Assembly (NCBI RefSeq): GCF_011397635.1
Contig: NC_064771.1
Span: forward strand, 17,981,379-18,045,378
Direction of reading: 5' to 3'
DNA length: 64,000 bases
Origin: Epinephelus fuscoguttatus
Lineage: Eukaryota > Chordata > Actinopteri > Perciformes > Serranidae
Positions within the stretch are counted from its first letter, which is position 1. Each line of letters starts with the position of its first letter. This document shows positions 11,001-24,682 of this stretch, in pieces. The notes beneath the pieces were generated by a model. It was not told the DNA's origin. It made no database searches and was given only the letters and a program-made list of their open reading frames with translations. Both the position numbers and the translations under genes were made by a program.

Positions 11001-12130
11001 ATTTGATGATATAATAATGTAAAACTAAATGTAGCTCAGAATAGTGTTCATAAAGCTCATCATTGAATGTAAAATACTTTCTAAATGGAGCAGATCAGTT
11101 TAAAGCACCTGTCATGGATGCATCCTGCTATACTTTGTGAGGTCATCTTACAACCAAAACAGCAGGTGATAGAAACTAAAGATAAAACTAAAGGACGTTA
11201 AATAGTGTTACTCAGATTTTATCCAGATCATTGTATCACTTTTTTAAAAAATTATATAAATACAGATAAATCCAAACAATGAGTCCTGAACTAACATTTT
11301 TATCTCAGACAGTCCTGAGTTAACATACTCCCACACTTAAACTACATTCTCTGTCTTTCCTTGTCTCGCAGGTACAGTATGAATATCGCAAAAAACACCG
11401 GAGATTTGTGATGCAACTGCAAAGCCTCTCCTGATTTGCAGATTCGCCCTCCCTCTCTAAATTAAACTCTGGTGTCGGGTGGCAGCTCTGGTGGGAAATC
11501 TTATACACACAGGAAATAACACATCTGTATTTCAATCTCAAACACCTGAGACTGAAATACTAAACCTGTTCCTAAACAACAGGGAGGACGCAGTGAACGC
11601 TCTACTCATCAGTGACGACCTATTCATTGAAAATCTGAGAAGGGCAAAAATTAGTTGCACTTAAAAGAGTAGTGTGTAGGATTTGGTCGCATCTATTGCC
11701 AATTTCAACCAGGTGAAACTTCTTGTGTGTGCCAAGCATGAACTCCCGGTTAGGATTCTTATAGTGTTGACTGTTAAGGAGGTTTTTAGATACCGGACTG
11801 TTAACATAAGCATGCCTTAACTTACTGTACTGCAGTCATTAATCTGATTATGATACAGTTAAAAGCCACAACACAATATTGCTGCTGATGAAACAAAGGC
11901 TCATTCATGGTTTCGGTAATTAAATGACACAGTGTTTCAAGATGGCAGAGCACAGTGGATTATACTGTAAATCTGAACATCAAATCAATACTGATCAATC
12001 CATCACAGCAGCCGGCCCTTTTTAAATATGCAGCAGCACATGCAGTGTGACAGAGAAACACCCCTACTGCTTAAAATGCACTCAAAGCTACAGGTGTGGA
12101 TGTGTGTACACTGTATGTGCCTGTGTTTAC
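11001..12130. other. kcnc3 intron 1; end fragment of a TTAA-type MITE at about 11661-11760
   Basis: AGTGTGTAGGATTTGG near 11672 resembles the end of the element at 37237-39038 (AGTGTGTAGGATTCATGG). The rest is unremarkable intron. Confidence 0.4.
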
Positions 12131-13961
12131 ATGGGTTGGTGTGAAGTGCCTGGCACAATCGTGTGTGTGTGTGTGTGTGGACATGACTCACAACGCGAGC
12201 GAGACAAACAGCCGATGGGCACAGGAGGTGTGTGCGCAGATCGCAGATAGTGAGTGGTAACTACATGAGCACTGCATTGAGGTGATGGAGAGGGATGAGC
12301 GGAGAAAGAAAGAAAGAGGTGGAGGAAGATGATAAAAAGAGGAGTAGCAATCTGTCACTTCACACTTGTTTATCTCCTCGGGCCTTTGTGTCTGTTCTCT
12401 CCCTGCATCTCTCTCTCCTCGCTGCAACATGGAGGTATGTGTATGTGTGTTCTGGCCTGGACGGCCGCGTTAATGCTGTGAATATGTGATTCGGAGGCAC
12501 GCTGTAATGTTTGTGTGCAGCTCAGTGCGTTGAATCCCCTACACTAAAGCTACCATGTGTGACCACCTGCAGTCCAATGACCTTCAAGGCCCAATAGAGT
12601 CTCCCTCGCTCTCTAGACTCTGAAATTAGATTTGGAAAGATCATCAACATAAATTTAAAAGAGCGGGAGTCAGAGATGGGGAGAGAAAGAGAGAGAAGCA
12701 AACGAGAAAGAGAGGGGGACTGTGAAAGGAAGTTGATGATAGAGAGCGTTGATTGTGTTTCGATGGATGAATGAAGAAGAGGGAGTAAAGGAACGGAGGG
12801 AGAGGAGATGAAAAGGCGAGCAGAGGACAGAAGACAATGACGTGAATCTCACCAATCAAGGGGAGAGGGAGCAGGGCACCGGAGAGTGAGAGTGCAATAA
12901 AGAGATAGAGAAGAAGAAAGGAGGAGGTGTTGGGAGAGCATGAATGTAAGTGATATAACCAAGGAGAGATTGTCGGAGCTGATATTAGCCCTACAGGCGT
13001 TTTTGCATGCACGGCGGTGCGCCACGCTCTTCCTTAACGGGACCCTAGTGGCGCTGTGTTTACTGCGGCACCATCCAGAAGAGCTTTATCATTACAGTAT
13101 TACCACAGCCCTGCCTGGCTCTCTGTCACCATGACAACCACTGCGTTAGCCTCTGCTTTCAGGCACCAAGGACAGGACTAAGCCAAGTACTGCTCCTACA
13201 GCTGGCGTAAAAGGGCTGAATGTAGAGGAGCAGGAATTGTGATCAGTCAGTTCCAGCTGCTGATTGTTCGATGAAAGATTTGTGAGGTCAAGGGTGAATG
13301 ACCTTGACAGAGATATAAAGACAATAAAAGGATGTTGCTTCTGATTAACAGTGCCTTTGTTCCATGTACACTGATAGTGATGTTTGATCAGCATTAGTAT
13401 GACGAACAGCGCCCAGTAAGACTGAGCATGTGGAGTCTTTCCCAGAGGGCAAAGCAAATGGGTGACCACTGCTGCAGAGTCAGCAATGATAAGAAGACAT
13501 TGAAGGATGATGTGAAATCTGCACATGAATGAGGCATGAAAAATGGACATTTTAACGACGTGAAATACAGAACGCTCTTCTGAAGGGCAACCCGAGCGAT
13601 GGGTTCGACTTGGAGTCGGGTGATTAATCTATTATCTTAGGTGAATGGCTGCGGCCATCACTCAGAGATGTACAAAGTAGCCATTTAGCGTGCTGTGCAA
13701 GTATAACCTTGGGTGGGTTACAGGAATAGCCTTCACTTTTACCATCATCATCACCGTTGTTATCGTCACCGTTAGATTCTGGGAAACACTGCAGAGTTAT
13801 TAAAGGTTTGGCTACATTAGTGTTGAGATACCAAAAAACGAAACCTAACAGTCAAACACTCTTGAACAAGACAAAGAGAACAACTAAAATGTCAAAAGAG
13901 AGAGAGAGTACCCTTCAGGGACATGGCGTGTGAAATGGACAGGCAGCAACACTGAGTGGAG

Positions 13962-13965
<4 letters not shown>
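12131..13965. other. kcnc3 intron 1: TG repeats and a purine-rich tract
   Basis: Short TG runs near 12162-12180 and a GA-rich stretch at about 12660-12930. No coding exon or named element is visible in the remainder. Confidence 0.45.

Positions 13966-14001
<36 letters not shown>
13966..14001. repeat. (GA)n microsatellite
   Basis: A continuous run of GA dinucleotides. Confidence 0.95.
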
Positions 14002-14002
<1 letters not shown>

Positions 14003-14190
14003 AGTACAGAAAAGATGTCTTTCCTTTTTTTTCCAGTGTTGCATTTTTTCTACATGTTGAATTATGAATTACTTTAGTGGCTTTTAGCCGTTTATGACCC
14101 TCAACCTCAAGGCTTCCTCATGTGAGTTTAACTTATGCTGGCATGGGCCATGAAACGTGTCTAAGAATGTTAACCACAGTGGGCTACAGT

Positions 14191-14774
14191 TAGTGTTGTA
14201 GTTCTGGAGATCAGTTTTTGGTCTGGAGATCGGTCTCAAGAGCACTTATTGAAGATCTCAGAATCGTCTCGGACTGGGCTGTATTTTCAATCGCTCTTTT
14301 CTCGTCCTCAGACGAAGAGGACTTCAAATTTTATTTCAAGACTGGTCAAGATAATCATGTTTCACTGGAGTTGTACCTTGAATGTAGACAGTTAAGGTAA
14401 TGTCAGCTCATAGAAACAAAGCAAAATTCCTGCACATAAAATTCACCTTTGAAATACCTTCTGATTATTTTACTGATACATACACACCTATATACAGTAC
14501 GCACACAAAGAGGTGAATGAAGAGGAATCTTCATTTTGTTTTCTGTGGTTGTTTTTATGGAGACGTGGATCTTTCAGATTCATTTGAGGAATGCCTATGT
14601 TTGCATGTTGCACATTTTATCGTAAGTCTGTCATTCAGCGTGGGACTTGTACTGATCTGGTCTTGCCCTGGACTTGGTCTCAAGTCCTCAAAGTCTTGGT
14701 CTTGTCTCGGTCTCAATATACTCTGGTTTTGGTCATAACTTGGTCTCATTTAGGTGGTCTTGACTACAACACTG
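14191..14774. mobile_element. hAT-type MITE with 8-bp target duplication (7/8)
   Basis: The left end is TAGTGTTGTAGTTC and the right end is the complement of CAGTGTTGTAGTCAAG. The flanks are GCTACAGT (14183-14190) and GTTACAGT (14775-14782). The interior is rich in GGTCTCAAG/GGTCTTG motifs, as in a teleost MITE family I recognise. No transposase. Confidence 0.75.
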
Positions 14775-14814
14775 GTTACAGTGTTCAGACTGTTGTATTA
14801 CAACAGTTTTTTGT

Positions 14815-14920
14815 ACTGCATTTTGTACTCTATAACAATGTTTATGCCCTCTTTGCCAGGTTGAGATTTTTAATCTCAGTAAGACTTTTACCTGGTTAAA
14901 TAAAGGACAAATACAGTTAA
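14815..14920 (+). mobile_element. LINE 3' tail
   Basis: TGCCAGGTTGAGATTTTTAA followed by CTTTTACCTGGTTAAATAAAGG is a tail that I recognise from teleost LINE/SINE copies. Only the 3' end is present. Confidence 0.5.
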
Positions 14921-15019
14921 TATCACATGGAAAGCTTCACTTTTTACTTTCATCACTCTGAATAGTCATTTAGTCAAATGTTAAAAAGGGGATGAGCAGT
15001 GACTATCCTAAGTTATTGA

Positions 15020-15545
15020 TTTTAAAGCAGCTATAACCAATATTCTTAGACCAACAATGGGTCACATGACCATTTGTCTTTAGGGGTTTGCTTGTAGTGA
15101 TGAAGTCATAAAGAAAGCTGACCGTTCCTCTCAGCTCATAGGAGAATTTTAGTGTCTTACAGCTCATTGTTCTGGTTTTATGGCTGCAACTTTACTGTTT
15201 TGGTTTACTCTTGTCGCTTTTATAGCTTCATATTCAGCTGCAGTAGCTGATAAACTCACTATACGTTATCTGCTCAGCACTTAACAGTACAAAGACAAAG
15301 TTAGCAACTAGCTGGTGGACATAGTGGAGCATTTAGCAGCTAAAAAGCGAGAAGTTTCCCTCAGGAGTTGGTGGAGACCAAAAATAGAGCTAAAAGGAGA
15401 GTTGATATTGGACTACTTTCATCAGGTGGACACAAACATAACTGCAGTGAATGATAACGTGTCTTGTATGAGTAACTAGGAAGCAGTTTGTTATATCTAC
15501 TTAATAGTTATATATGTCATGTTAATGGTGTCATTAAATAATCAG
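15020..15545. repeat. Teleost-type dispersed repeat (class unresolved)
   Basis: The stretch with GCTGGTGGACATAGTGGAGC, CCCTCAGGAGTTGGTGGAG and CTAAAAGGAGAG looks like a widespread fish MITE. I could not define its ends. Confidence 0.4.
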
Positions 15546-17690
15546 CAGGTTTAAAAGCAATACAATTTTACGTGACCAGATAACCTAAACAATGGATAGA
15601 TTATCAGTTATTGACTGTGTGATCATTTTAGTGCGACATCAGTTACACTGTTGCCTAAACCTAAGCAGCCTCTTCTTTGTACTTCAATAACATGACAGAC
15701 ATTTTGATTATGGAGATTCTACCATTGCTGAATAGTCTAGATTTCAAGGTGCACTGATCGAATGGCCCCTTAGCTTTTTTAAAAGAGGGCCTCAATGACA
15801 GCTGATATTAACATTCTGAAAATAGACAACGCAATATGAGAGGAGATATCAAATTCTTGTGAGTCTCCCTTCCCCTTTTCCTGTCCCAGAGGAACTGCAG
15901 CTGTGTCTCACCTCAAGGGAAATCCAATCAACATGGGTGGAGGACAGTGGGGTCCGAGCCAAGAAAGGCAGTTAAAGATTGTCAGGAACCCTCCTAGGGG
16001 TCACCCAGCACCCAACGCGGGACACTGCGGGATAATGAAGGGCAAGCGAGGTGAGGCATGGAAGAGGGTGGGACTAGTAGAAGTAGGCGCGCAGAGAGGA
16101 GGGACATAATGGGATGGTTGCAAGTGTTGCATGATTGCATGTATGCGTCAGGCTCATCACACACCTGAATGCAGGAGGAGATGAAGGAGGAGGAGGAGGA
16201 GGAGCAATGGAGGTTGGAGGGAATGGCTCTGAACTCGGAGATATAATTAGCTTCTGCTCGGGGTAATCCTCGCGTATACTTTATTTTCCAAGTGCTAGAA
16301 ACACTGGCTCTGAGGTCAGTGCTCTTGGAAGTGATCCTGGTAAAATTTCAATCACAACACAGACTTCTGTTTCAGACATTCCCAGAATGACTCAACTCCT
16401 TGACACGCTACAGTTGAATCGGTAAGCTCTCCTACACACACACACACGCACACACACACACACTGCTCACCAGTCGACACGTCACAGTGTTGTATCTGCT
16501 CTGCGGTGTTCAGGTCCCCTACATTTAATTCCCACTGCAGTCCTGTCAAACCTTTCTGAAGACAAACAAATACTGTGTGGAGGTGAGTGAACTGTACGCG
16601 TGTCCGTTCCCTCTCATCTGCTTTGTATTCGGTCCGGATTACTGCAGCATGCTATGTGCATTTGTCCTTGCGACGCAGTCCCCCCAACCCCCCTTTTCAG
16701 TCAGTCCTCCCTTCCTCACCCCTCTCTCCAATCCCTGTATTGTTCGAGACATGTAAAGCAAGTTTGACAGAGCTATCCCCGTTCTAATAGCTGTGATGAC
16801 TGACTGCCTTCATGCCTCCTCCTCTTTCTCTAAACCCCCTCCGTCTGTCCTCCCTCTGTCTTTGTCCCTCTGTGCTTCAGTAGCTGTCCATAATCTACCT
16901 CAGCTCCATCATGAAAGAGAAAATGAAATGGGACATGCACAAAGGACCGTTTGGTATACAAGAGCCTAATATGTATACAACTGTCAACCTTTCCATGTCA
17001 AACTGCAAAGAGTTAACGAAAAATATTAAGTTGCGAAACGCCCCAGTTTCAGAGAATTATCTCACCAAACCTCCACAAGACATTCTGATACATTTCCATC
17101 CAAATCCACTCACGAAGCAGACCGTTACACACTTCTCTAAATGACTTTTCTATTTCAAAGTAGTCATTCGCTCTGCCTCCACTCCGCTGCCACTTGGACA
17201 GGAGGGACAATCACGAGGAAGCAGATGGTCACACAGGAATTGTCCCAGTGACGCCCTCCAATGTCATTTTCCAGGGGAATGAGCAGGGATACATTTTGAC
17301 TGTTTTAGAGCCAAAGGGTAACGACACGTAGCCAACTGTAGACTAAACACTTAATCAAGACAATTGTCATCAGTAGAGCTAAAGCGGTCCTTTTTTTAAA
17401 ACATAAATGCCAAAGTTTCATAGACTTAATCCTTAATTATGAGGATTTGCTGCTTTTCTTTGTGTTATGTAATAGTGAACTGCTTATTTTTTAGGTTTGA
17501 AGTGTAGTTTGATGACATTACCTTGGGGTTTAAGAAATTTAGTAGGGGTTACAGCGATTCATCATTCTAGATTAATGTATCAATTTAATGATGGACAATG
17601 CAGTATCATTGACGCTAAGTAAAAACACGTATTCATATCATTATCTTTACGATACGCCCTTACTTTGAAATTCCCTTGGTATGTCTGCAT
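15546..17690. other. kcnc3 intron 1: simple repeats only
   Basis: A GGA repeat near 16185-16205 and a CA run at about 16433-16462. Nothing else recognised. Confidence 0.45.
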
Positions 17691-17809
17691 AACCGTCAAT
17701 CAGTACTAGCAGCGCGAGGCAGACCATGGCAAGAAGCCAAGAAAAAAACGATACTCAAGAATAAATTGTAGTGTGGGAAGATTTGAAAGAAAAGACAGGT
17801 CAACAGACA

Positions 17810-18165
17810 AAGCACATGCACGCCGGCAGCAGAATGGGTGATGGCACAGCAAGAGGGTTCCTGGTTTAAACCTGGGCTGGGGGAGCCCCATGTTACAAAG
17901 CCTGCATGTTCTCCCCATGCCAGTGTGGGTTTTCTCCGGGTACTCCAGCTTCCTCCCACAGTCCAAAGACCTGCAGGTTAATTGGTGACTCTAAATTGCC
18001 CCAAGATGTGAATGTGAGTGTGAATAGTTGTCTGTTTCTATGTGTCAGCCCTGTGATAGTCTGGTGACCTGTCCAGGGTGTACCCTGCCTCTCGCCCAAT
18101 GTCAGCTGTGATAGGCTCCAGCCCTCCCGCAACCCCCAGCAGGATCAGCGGCTACGGAAGAATCT
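17810..18165 (+). mobile_element. L2-type LINE/SINE 3' region
   Basis: The sequence from GGCAGCAGAATGGGTGATGG through TTCTCCGGGTACTCCAGCTT, TCTAAATTGCC, GTGTACCCTGCCTCTCGCCC and GATAGGCTCCAGCC is a very common teleost repeat that I associate with L2-type LINE 3' ends and the SINEs sharing them. The minus-strand open frames over it are not genes. The family name would need a repeat-library search. Confidence 0.7.
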
Positions 18166-19986
18166 ACAAAATACTAAGGAAACAACATCAGCATCAGCAT
18201 CTCACTCCACTAACTTGTTTTCACTGCAGCAATATTAGCTGCTCTGTTTGAAGAATGTTGAGCTGACAAATGGGTCAAATGACGCACATCAAGTGCCTGC
18301 CCTACCACCAGTAAGTTGCACGTATCAACAGTTAATACTACTTTTACTAAAAGATCTGTACTTCTTCCTCTACATTAGCTTAAAATCATGTGTGGACACC
18401 CACTCATTAAACTTGATTTCTCCACCTAAGAGATAATCTCCAGGCGGATAATCTCTACGACTTGCCAGGCCATACCTTTTTGACATTATCTTCGTAACGA
18501 CAGGATTGTGGGATGTGTAGCTCAGGATATTTAGCAACCTCATCCAGCTTCCTCATCCACTCTTCGTCTCATACAAAAAATAGCGACAGCAACAGATTTC
18601 TTTTTAAACATCCCTGGTGAAGAGAGGAGCCAAGCTGCCACGGGAGCAAGGACGAAGACCTGCTACAGGAGCCAGTATAGGGGGAAATGTGTTTAATTCA
18701 GTGGTGGCGTTGATTTGATTTTATTTTATTTTTTGATTTGACAAAAATCACAAAATGCTGATACACACGAGTCTATTACATTTTTAATTATTTATTTATT
18801 TACATTATTAGTGCTAAAACAACTAGTTTGTTGATTAAATCGTCAATCAATCAAGACTTTTGATAATTAGTTAATAATTTAAGGTAAAAACACCAGTCAT
18901 TTGCTGGTTCTAAATTCTCATCATGTGTGGCTTTTCTTGCTATTATTTCAAATGAAATATTGTTTAGTTTTTGAAGGCTGATCGGATAAAACACGCTCTC
19001 TGAAGGTGTCACCTTTGAATCTAAGAACTTTAATATTTCACTTTTTTAGGCAGAGTTATTCACTAGACCTGATTAATAATAAAAATGACAAAATAATAAA
19101 TAAATATTTATTTTTTAGCCCTAAAAATGATCACTTATTGTAAAGCTGTTCGTCATCCGACAGCTGATTAATATTCAGTTTTTTGGTCTATGTCTTTGTT
19201 AAATGCACATATCCACATATCTGGGACATGTGTGAGAGTGATCTGCAGGGTTACATGTAGGGGCGTGTCAAGTGACATGATTTATCTTTGTGGTGTAAGC
19301 GAACGCTCTGCTGAATGGTTTATGTGCAGCTACACTTACAGAGTATGGGCCAATGTGTTAAGGTGAGCGCTCTGAGGGTGATTTATGTTCAGCCAGGTGT
19401 TCCAGAGGGTCAAATGTAAGATGCATGTTGGAAGGGAAGTGGGTAAATGTGTTTCTATACCACATTAAGTCTCCCTTTAGTTACAGTATGTGCCGGATAT
19501 TGCTTATGAATAATTAAGTGTCTTGATGCAGTAAAAGGACTTTTGATTCAGCACGCAATTAAAACTATTTTCTCTCTGTGAGCACACTGTGTGCTTGTTT
19601 GTTTACACGTGCTTACGCGTGTGGCGGTCTGCTCGACTATAGTACACAATACGCTGCTCTCTCGTGTGATTTGACAAGATTTGCCCCATTTAGAGAATTC
19701 AGACTCCCACCACTGTAATCGGCTCTGGCACCATGTGAGCTCTTCACCATGCCAGTGTCCTGAATCATTTCGATTCCAGAGCATAAGAGCAAAATGTCCA
19801 GGGTTTACCACAAGGTCCAACTAATTGACTGTCAGTACAGTGGTGTGGAGCGCTGATTCAGCACTTAACCAACGTGGCTAAATGGACCGAGGCAGAGGAG
19901 AGGAGGAGGGGGAGGAGAAAGATGGCTAAGAAGGACATGGAGAGGAGAGGAAAGCTATTTGGAGTTATGGCAGCAAGTTTTAAACA
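18166..19986. other. kcnc3 intron 1: AT-rich, with a degraded MITE fragment near 18810-19130
   Basis: GTGCTAAAACAACTAG followed by ATTAAATCGTCAATC and TTTTGATAATTAGTTAAT resembles the end of a common fish hAT-like MITE; a related fragment lies at about 59930-60040. No ends could be set. Confidence 0.35.
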
Positions 19987-19994
19987 TGTTAAAT

Positions 19995-20955
19995 TAGGGA
20001 TGCGCCATTTTTTTGGCTGAACATCGGAATTGGCCGATATTCACCTTGTTGACTGCCATCAGCCTTTTGGCAAATAAGGTGACATTCACCAATGGCAGTG
20101 GCCAATGGTTTTCTGTTGTTTCATCAATTGTGCACAGGCTAAAAAGCAGAGCTCAAGACCACTACCACAAACTTAAGTTAATGAGCAGGTACATGGCCTC
20201 TGTGATCTTTCTGTTATCTGACTATATGGCTAGTAGCACCTGGCCTCCTAAAGACAGTACAAACCCTGTTTGGGATGAACAGAGATCTTTCTTGGGATGC
20301 CGTTGTGACAAAAGGATGCAGTAAACTCACTAGCGAGGTGTCAGTGGACAGACACTATTGTTTCCCTGATAATGCTACATTGTGAACAACGAATCCCTGT
20401 TAAAATCTTCAAGAGGAGAGTTGGTTAACGTTTGCTGTTAGCAGCCAGTGGCCGCAACTAACAGCCCACAGAAGCTGCACTGAGCTATGTTATGATGCGT
20501 TCAAGCTCTAGTCAGTGAAAGTGAGGACTGGGCTTAAATTATAATGTTCTCATGATGTCTTCAAAGAGATCTTGTAAACTTTGAATTAATACAGCTGTTT
20601 AAAGGAGAAATTTGTTGATGTTCTCACAGCAAAATATAATAAATATTAGAGAGGGAATTATTATGTATTACATATAGTATTAATACTTTTTAAAAAGTTT
20701 TTTTAAAGATGTTTCTCATGTGAAAGATTGAATTACAGGTTGTTTAATGAATGTGTATGATTGAATTTTGTGGTCATTCAAAGGTAGTGTGATGAAGGGC
20801 TTAATAACTTTAAAACATTTTAGTTTTTTTTCGTAGTGTATATTTCTTTGTTTTACCGGAACAAAAAGGGGAATAAATATAACAACAAAAATGAAATAAA
20901 CAACAATATAAAAACATAGGTATCGCCCCAAAATTTCTAAATCAGTGCATCGCTA
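19995..20955. mobile_element. hAT-type element with perfect 8-bp target duplication
   Basis: The left end TAGGGATGCGCC and the right end (other strand) TAGCGATGCACTGA are imperfect inverted repeats. TGTTAAAT lies directly on both sides (19987-19994 and 20956-20963). The 961-bp interior encodes no recognisable transposase; the plus-strand frame at 20013-20324 shows no motif I know, although a decayed hAT fragment cannot be excluded. Confidence 0.8.
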
Positions 20956-20996
20956 TGTTAAATGTATCTGTCTGAAATGTAATGTGGTATTTAAAG

Positions 20997-21852
20997 CAAC
21001 AGGTTGACATTTTGGAAAACACGCTTACCTACTTTCTTGCCAAGAGTTAGACAAAAAGATCAATACCACTCCCAAGTCCGTCATTAAATATGAAGATGGA
21101 GCCAGCAGCTGCTTGGTTTAGCTCTAAACAGCTAGCTTTACTTTTTCCACATTTTTCCAATTTTAATGCATCTAAGTTGTTAAAATCCTGACAGCAACCC
21201 TCTAAAATCAATCCTCTGCCATAGGTAAACAGAAAAATGGGGTCATTTGTCTCTGTATAAAGTCTAGTTGAAAGATTTTACCAATTTTCAGTTTATGTTG
21301 GAAATCCAAGATGGCCGTCAAACGGACCCTTGGGACACTATTTCAAGTTGGGAACATCAAAATTTGTTCACTAGACCCCTAGAGGATTACAAAAGAACTA
21401 AGTTAGAAAAATGTATCAATGGGATGCATGGGAACCATCCTCAAATCTAAGTACTCAGCTCTGTCTAAAGGTGGCACAGTCTGTCTAGCAGCACATTTAA
21501 AGCTCAATAACACGTTTATTAAATTTGTAGGGGGAAAAAAGTAAATGAAAAAATTACAATTTGGGTTATGCGCTGAACTATTTCTTGCCACTGAGCTGTT
21601 GCCAGGCAACCAGGCGACTCCAGGAAGTCACTGGTCCCAGGCACATAAAAATGGCAAATTCATTTAATTTTCTCTATGGAGTAAAGGGATGTTTCCAATC
21701 TTCATGCTAAGCTAAGCTACGTTAAGCTAAGCTAAGTTAACCTACCCTGCTGCTGGCTGTTGCAACAGATTTACCATACAGACATAAAAGTGGTATTCTC
21801 TTACCTGACTCTCAGCAAGAAAGTGAATATGTGTATTTCCTAAAATATTAAT
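20997..21852. mobile_element. MITE with long terminal inverted repeats
   Basis: The left end (CAGGTTGACATTTTGGAAAA, then TTCTTGCCAAGAGTTAGAC and GATCAATACCAC) is mirrored at the right (…GTGGTATTCTCTTACCTGAC, TCAGCAAGAAAGTGAATATG, TTTCCTAAAATATTAATTAA). The arms are about 60 bp. It contains repeated AGCTAAGCTA motifs, as in a familiar teleost MITE. The limits are approximate. Confidence 0.6.
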
Positions 21853-24239
21853 TAAGCTATTAATTTAAGACTAATACAAATGATCACTGGTGTTGGATAG
21901 TCTGAACACAGGTCAGCTTCTCAAGTTTAACTGACCAATAACAGCCTGTCATAATACCCCAAAAACTTTAACTAATGCAACTACTAAGAAAATGTATTTA
22001 CGATAAACAAATAAAGTTGTAGTAATATTATCCAAATCATAAACACTGCTGTGGTTCCATTTTTACTAATAGTAATGGATTAATTGTGACTATTAATCAC
22101 CAGCTAATTTGATAATCGACTAATCTGTTTGAGTAATTTAAATGTTGAAGGGCACGTGTCCCCTGTGTCCCCCCCTAAAATCTCCACCTATGCGTTTATT
22201 TAACATGGAGATCATGTCTCTGCCCTTGTTATGAGACATCAAGCGCCTATCCAGAAAGTATCGCCAACAGACAGCGCTCAGGTTACAAGGCTGCAAACAG
22301 GGGGACTGTGACTTCTGAGGATGCAAACACAATATGAGAGGGCCTGCGGTACAAAACATTGTCAGGGAAAATTGAAACAGAACATGATACATTTACCAAT
22401 TGCAGGCAGAGGAGAGGCAGGTTGACTAATTAGCTTGAGGAAAACAGTTTACCTTAATAAAGTTGGCGAGTACTTAAGAATATCTCCCTCCATCCTTTTT
22501 CTTTCTCTGTCAAGACAGGTTTGGTGCTTCAGCTATTTTCAGACTTGTGTTTTCCAAGTATGTGCTGAATGGCCATACAAGTACATAGACTTATCCTCTC
22601 ACCAGTGATGGAGGAATAGATTTGCCACCAGCGAATGAAATTAAGGCCTCCTTTCCCTCTCTTTGCTATTTTCAGATGCAGCCTACAGGGAGACGCACAA
22701 GAATGGAAGTTGGAAATAGGCCTTTCAGCGGGGTCGGGGTTTGAATGGAAACAACTTGGAAGCACGAATACCAAACCCCGCCACTGAAAGTAAAAGTTTA
22801 ATTCAACTCACTTAAGACCTTTCAGTTCACAAAAGAGCACCGTCATCTCGATTTCACATCATCACTGGCACCGGGACACTGCTGAGGGACGCTGAAGCTC
22901 CGAGGTTCAAGACAGGATGTTTGTACACTAAGGAGAGGGATGTCTTTGTTGCAGTTTAAGGGTAAGGCATTTTAAGATGCGGGTAATGATAGTGGCAGCT
23001 GTAACGTTAACTGTCCCTGAAGCATAATAGACATAGACAACAAATAACTGGGAAATAAGGCATGGTAGAGTCCAGGATTTCCTGCCCTGCACTAAAGGTT
23101 CACAGTCACCTTCACAGCAGTTCCCATTAAGCTCCGATCAGAGTCAGGAGGAACTGTACGTGGAACTCTGTGGCCCTGGGGCAAACAAAACTAGCGCAAA
23201 AAAATCTCACAAGACTATTCAAAATTAGAAGTGACCTAGTATATAGTAAAGTGTCTGCTACTGGTTAAAATCAAACGAGGACAGCGCGCTTCATTGAAAA
23301 CGACACAGGTGTTTTAGTTAGAGAAGTAAAAGCTGTTGTCTTTCCAAACCCACACAGAACTTGTCTTTTCCGTCCCCTAAAAATGTAACACAATGTCCCA
23401 GACAAAAATGGTAACATCACCCAAACCCTGCCCTGGGCGATCTTTTTTTTTTCCACCCAACACCATATCTATATATACACTGACACCTATATCAATACAT
23501 CTTTTTTCTAGTTTCTGTCCACCACAGTGATTTTCTACCCAGAGACGACCTGTTCCGAGGCCGCCCGGCACAGCGGCAGGTCACGTTTGTGTTTATGACA
23601 GCATTGTGCGCTCCAGCGCTGTGGAAAAAGGACAGCAAACAATGAACCACAAGACATGACCTTCAGGGAGAGGATGGGGGGGCGGGGGCTCCGGACACAG
23701 CGCAGCTACCCCGAAAATGAACCAGATACAAGCACACAAAGTCCGATTTGGAGGGGGGCAAAGGGGCATCTTGTACATGCTGAGCTACAAATGGTGCTCT
23801 GTCAGGAGATTGCTGACAAAGACAACTGTGCCCTTCTGGTGCGAAACTGGAAGTGACCAAAACACAGCTAAACCTGTGGGACAGTGGGGCGACATTATCG
23901 AACAACATACAGTCTGCAGAAGCTTTCATACAACAAAGTACCTTTATTTTTTAAGAAGAGACCAGTTTTTAGAAAACTCTGCATCTCATATCTCTGCTTA
24001 TGTGAGAATTGAAACTGTGTTGAAGTACAGTATTTCAAATAATTTAACCCCCTTTATCCAGACTTTTGATAAAACTTAGCACTTACTTATTATTGTGACT
24101 TATAATATTTGGTTTTTAGGATGTACAAAGCTGCTGAATGCACACTGTGTGCATAAACTTAGCTGAATAGACTTGGTGGCATCTAAACTACAAACTCTAC
24201 AAAACTTTCACAAAAGTTAAAAGTAAAAGTAAATCCAAC
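21853..24239. other. kcnc3 intron 1: repeat fragments at 22060-22200, otherwise nothing recognised
   Basis: TTAATCACCAGCTAATTTG with ATAATCGACTAATC (about 22085-22125) resembles a hAT-like MITE. GTGTCCCCCCCTAAAATCTC (about 22164-22190) is the reverse complement of a repeat also found near 39065-39140. I see no coding exon. Confidence 0.4.
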
Positions 24240-24360
24240 AAAATGGCTCCCGATTCCGACAGACATTTAATGGGCTGATAATGGCGTTCTTAACCTACAG
24301 TGTAGCAGGACACAAGTGTTGTCGAAAATATATTGATGTTATATTGATTCAAAATATTTG
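24240..24360. repeat. Dispersed repeat, fragment of the 3184/10783 family
   Basis: GACAGACATTTAATGGGCTG and GATAATGGCG match the 9940-10300 copy, and TTTGAAACAGTTTCA near 24357 matches the 10783-11000 copy. Confidence 0.45.
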
Positions 24361-24682
24361 AAACAGTTTCAACACCCATTTTCCGCAGTGTTGATACACC
24401 ACTACCAGCTGCACTTGTTTTTCTATCTCTTACTATTAATTTTTACAACAGACATTCTGCTGTTGTCTGCTATTAACCGGGCAAAGACAAGTCATCATCA
24501 TTTTTTAGCCTTGTTATATTTATATTTTAATAAATATGTTTTGATTTTATGTCCCTAATGTCAGTTTTTTTCCCATAGTATCGAATAATGACAGGTATTA
24601 AAGTTAGAAAGAATTTCAGTATTTCTTTACTTTATCTTTTTTTCTCTATCTTTCTAAGGGTTATTTTCTAACGATGACTTGG

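Noticed and set aside
17696-18132. Overlapping minus-strand open frames
   Set aside because: They fall in the L2-type repeat and match no part of its protein-coding region.
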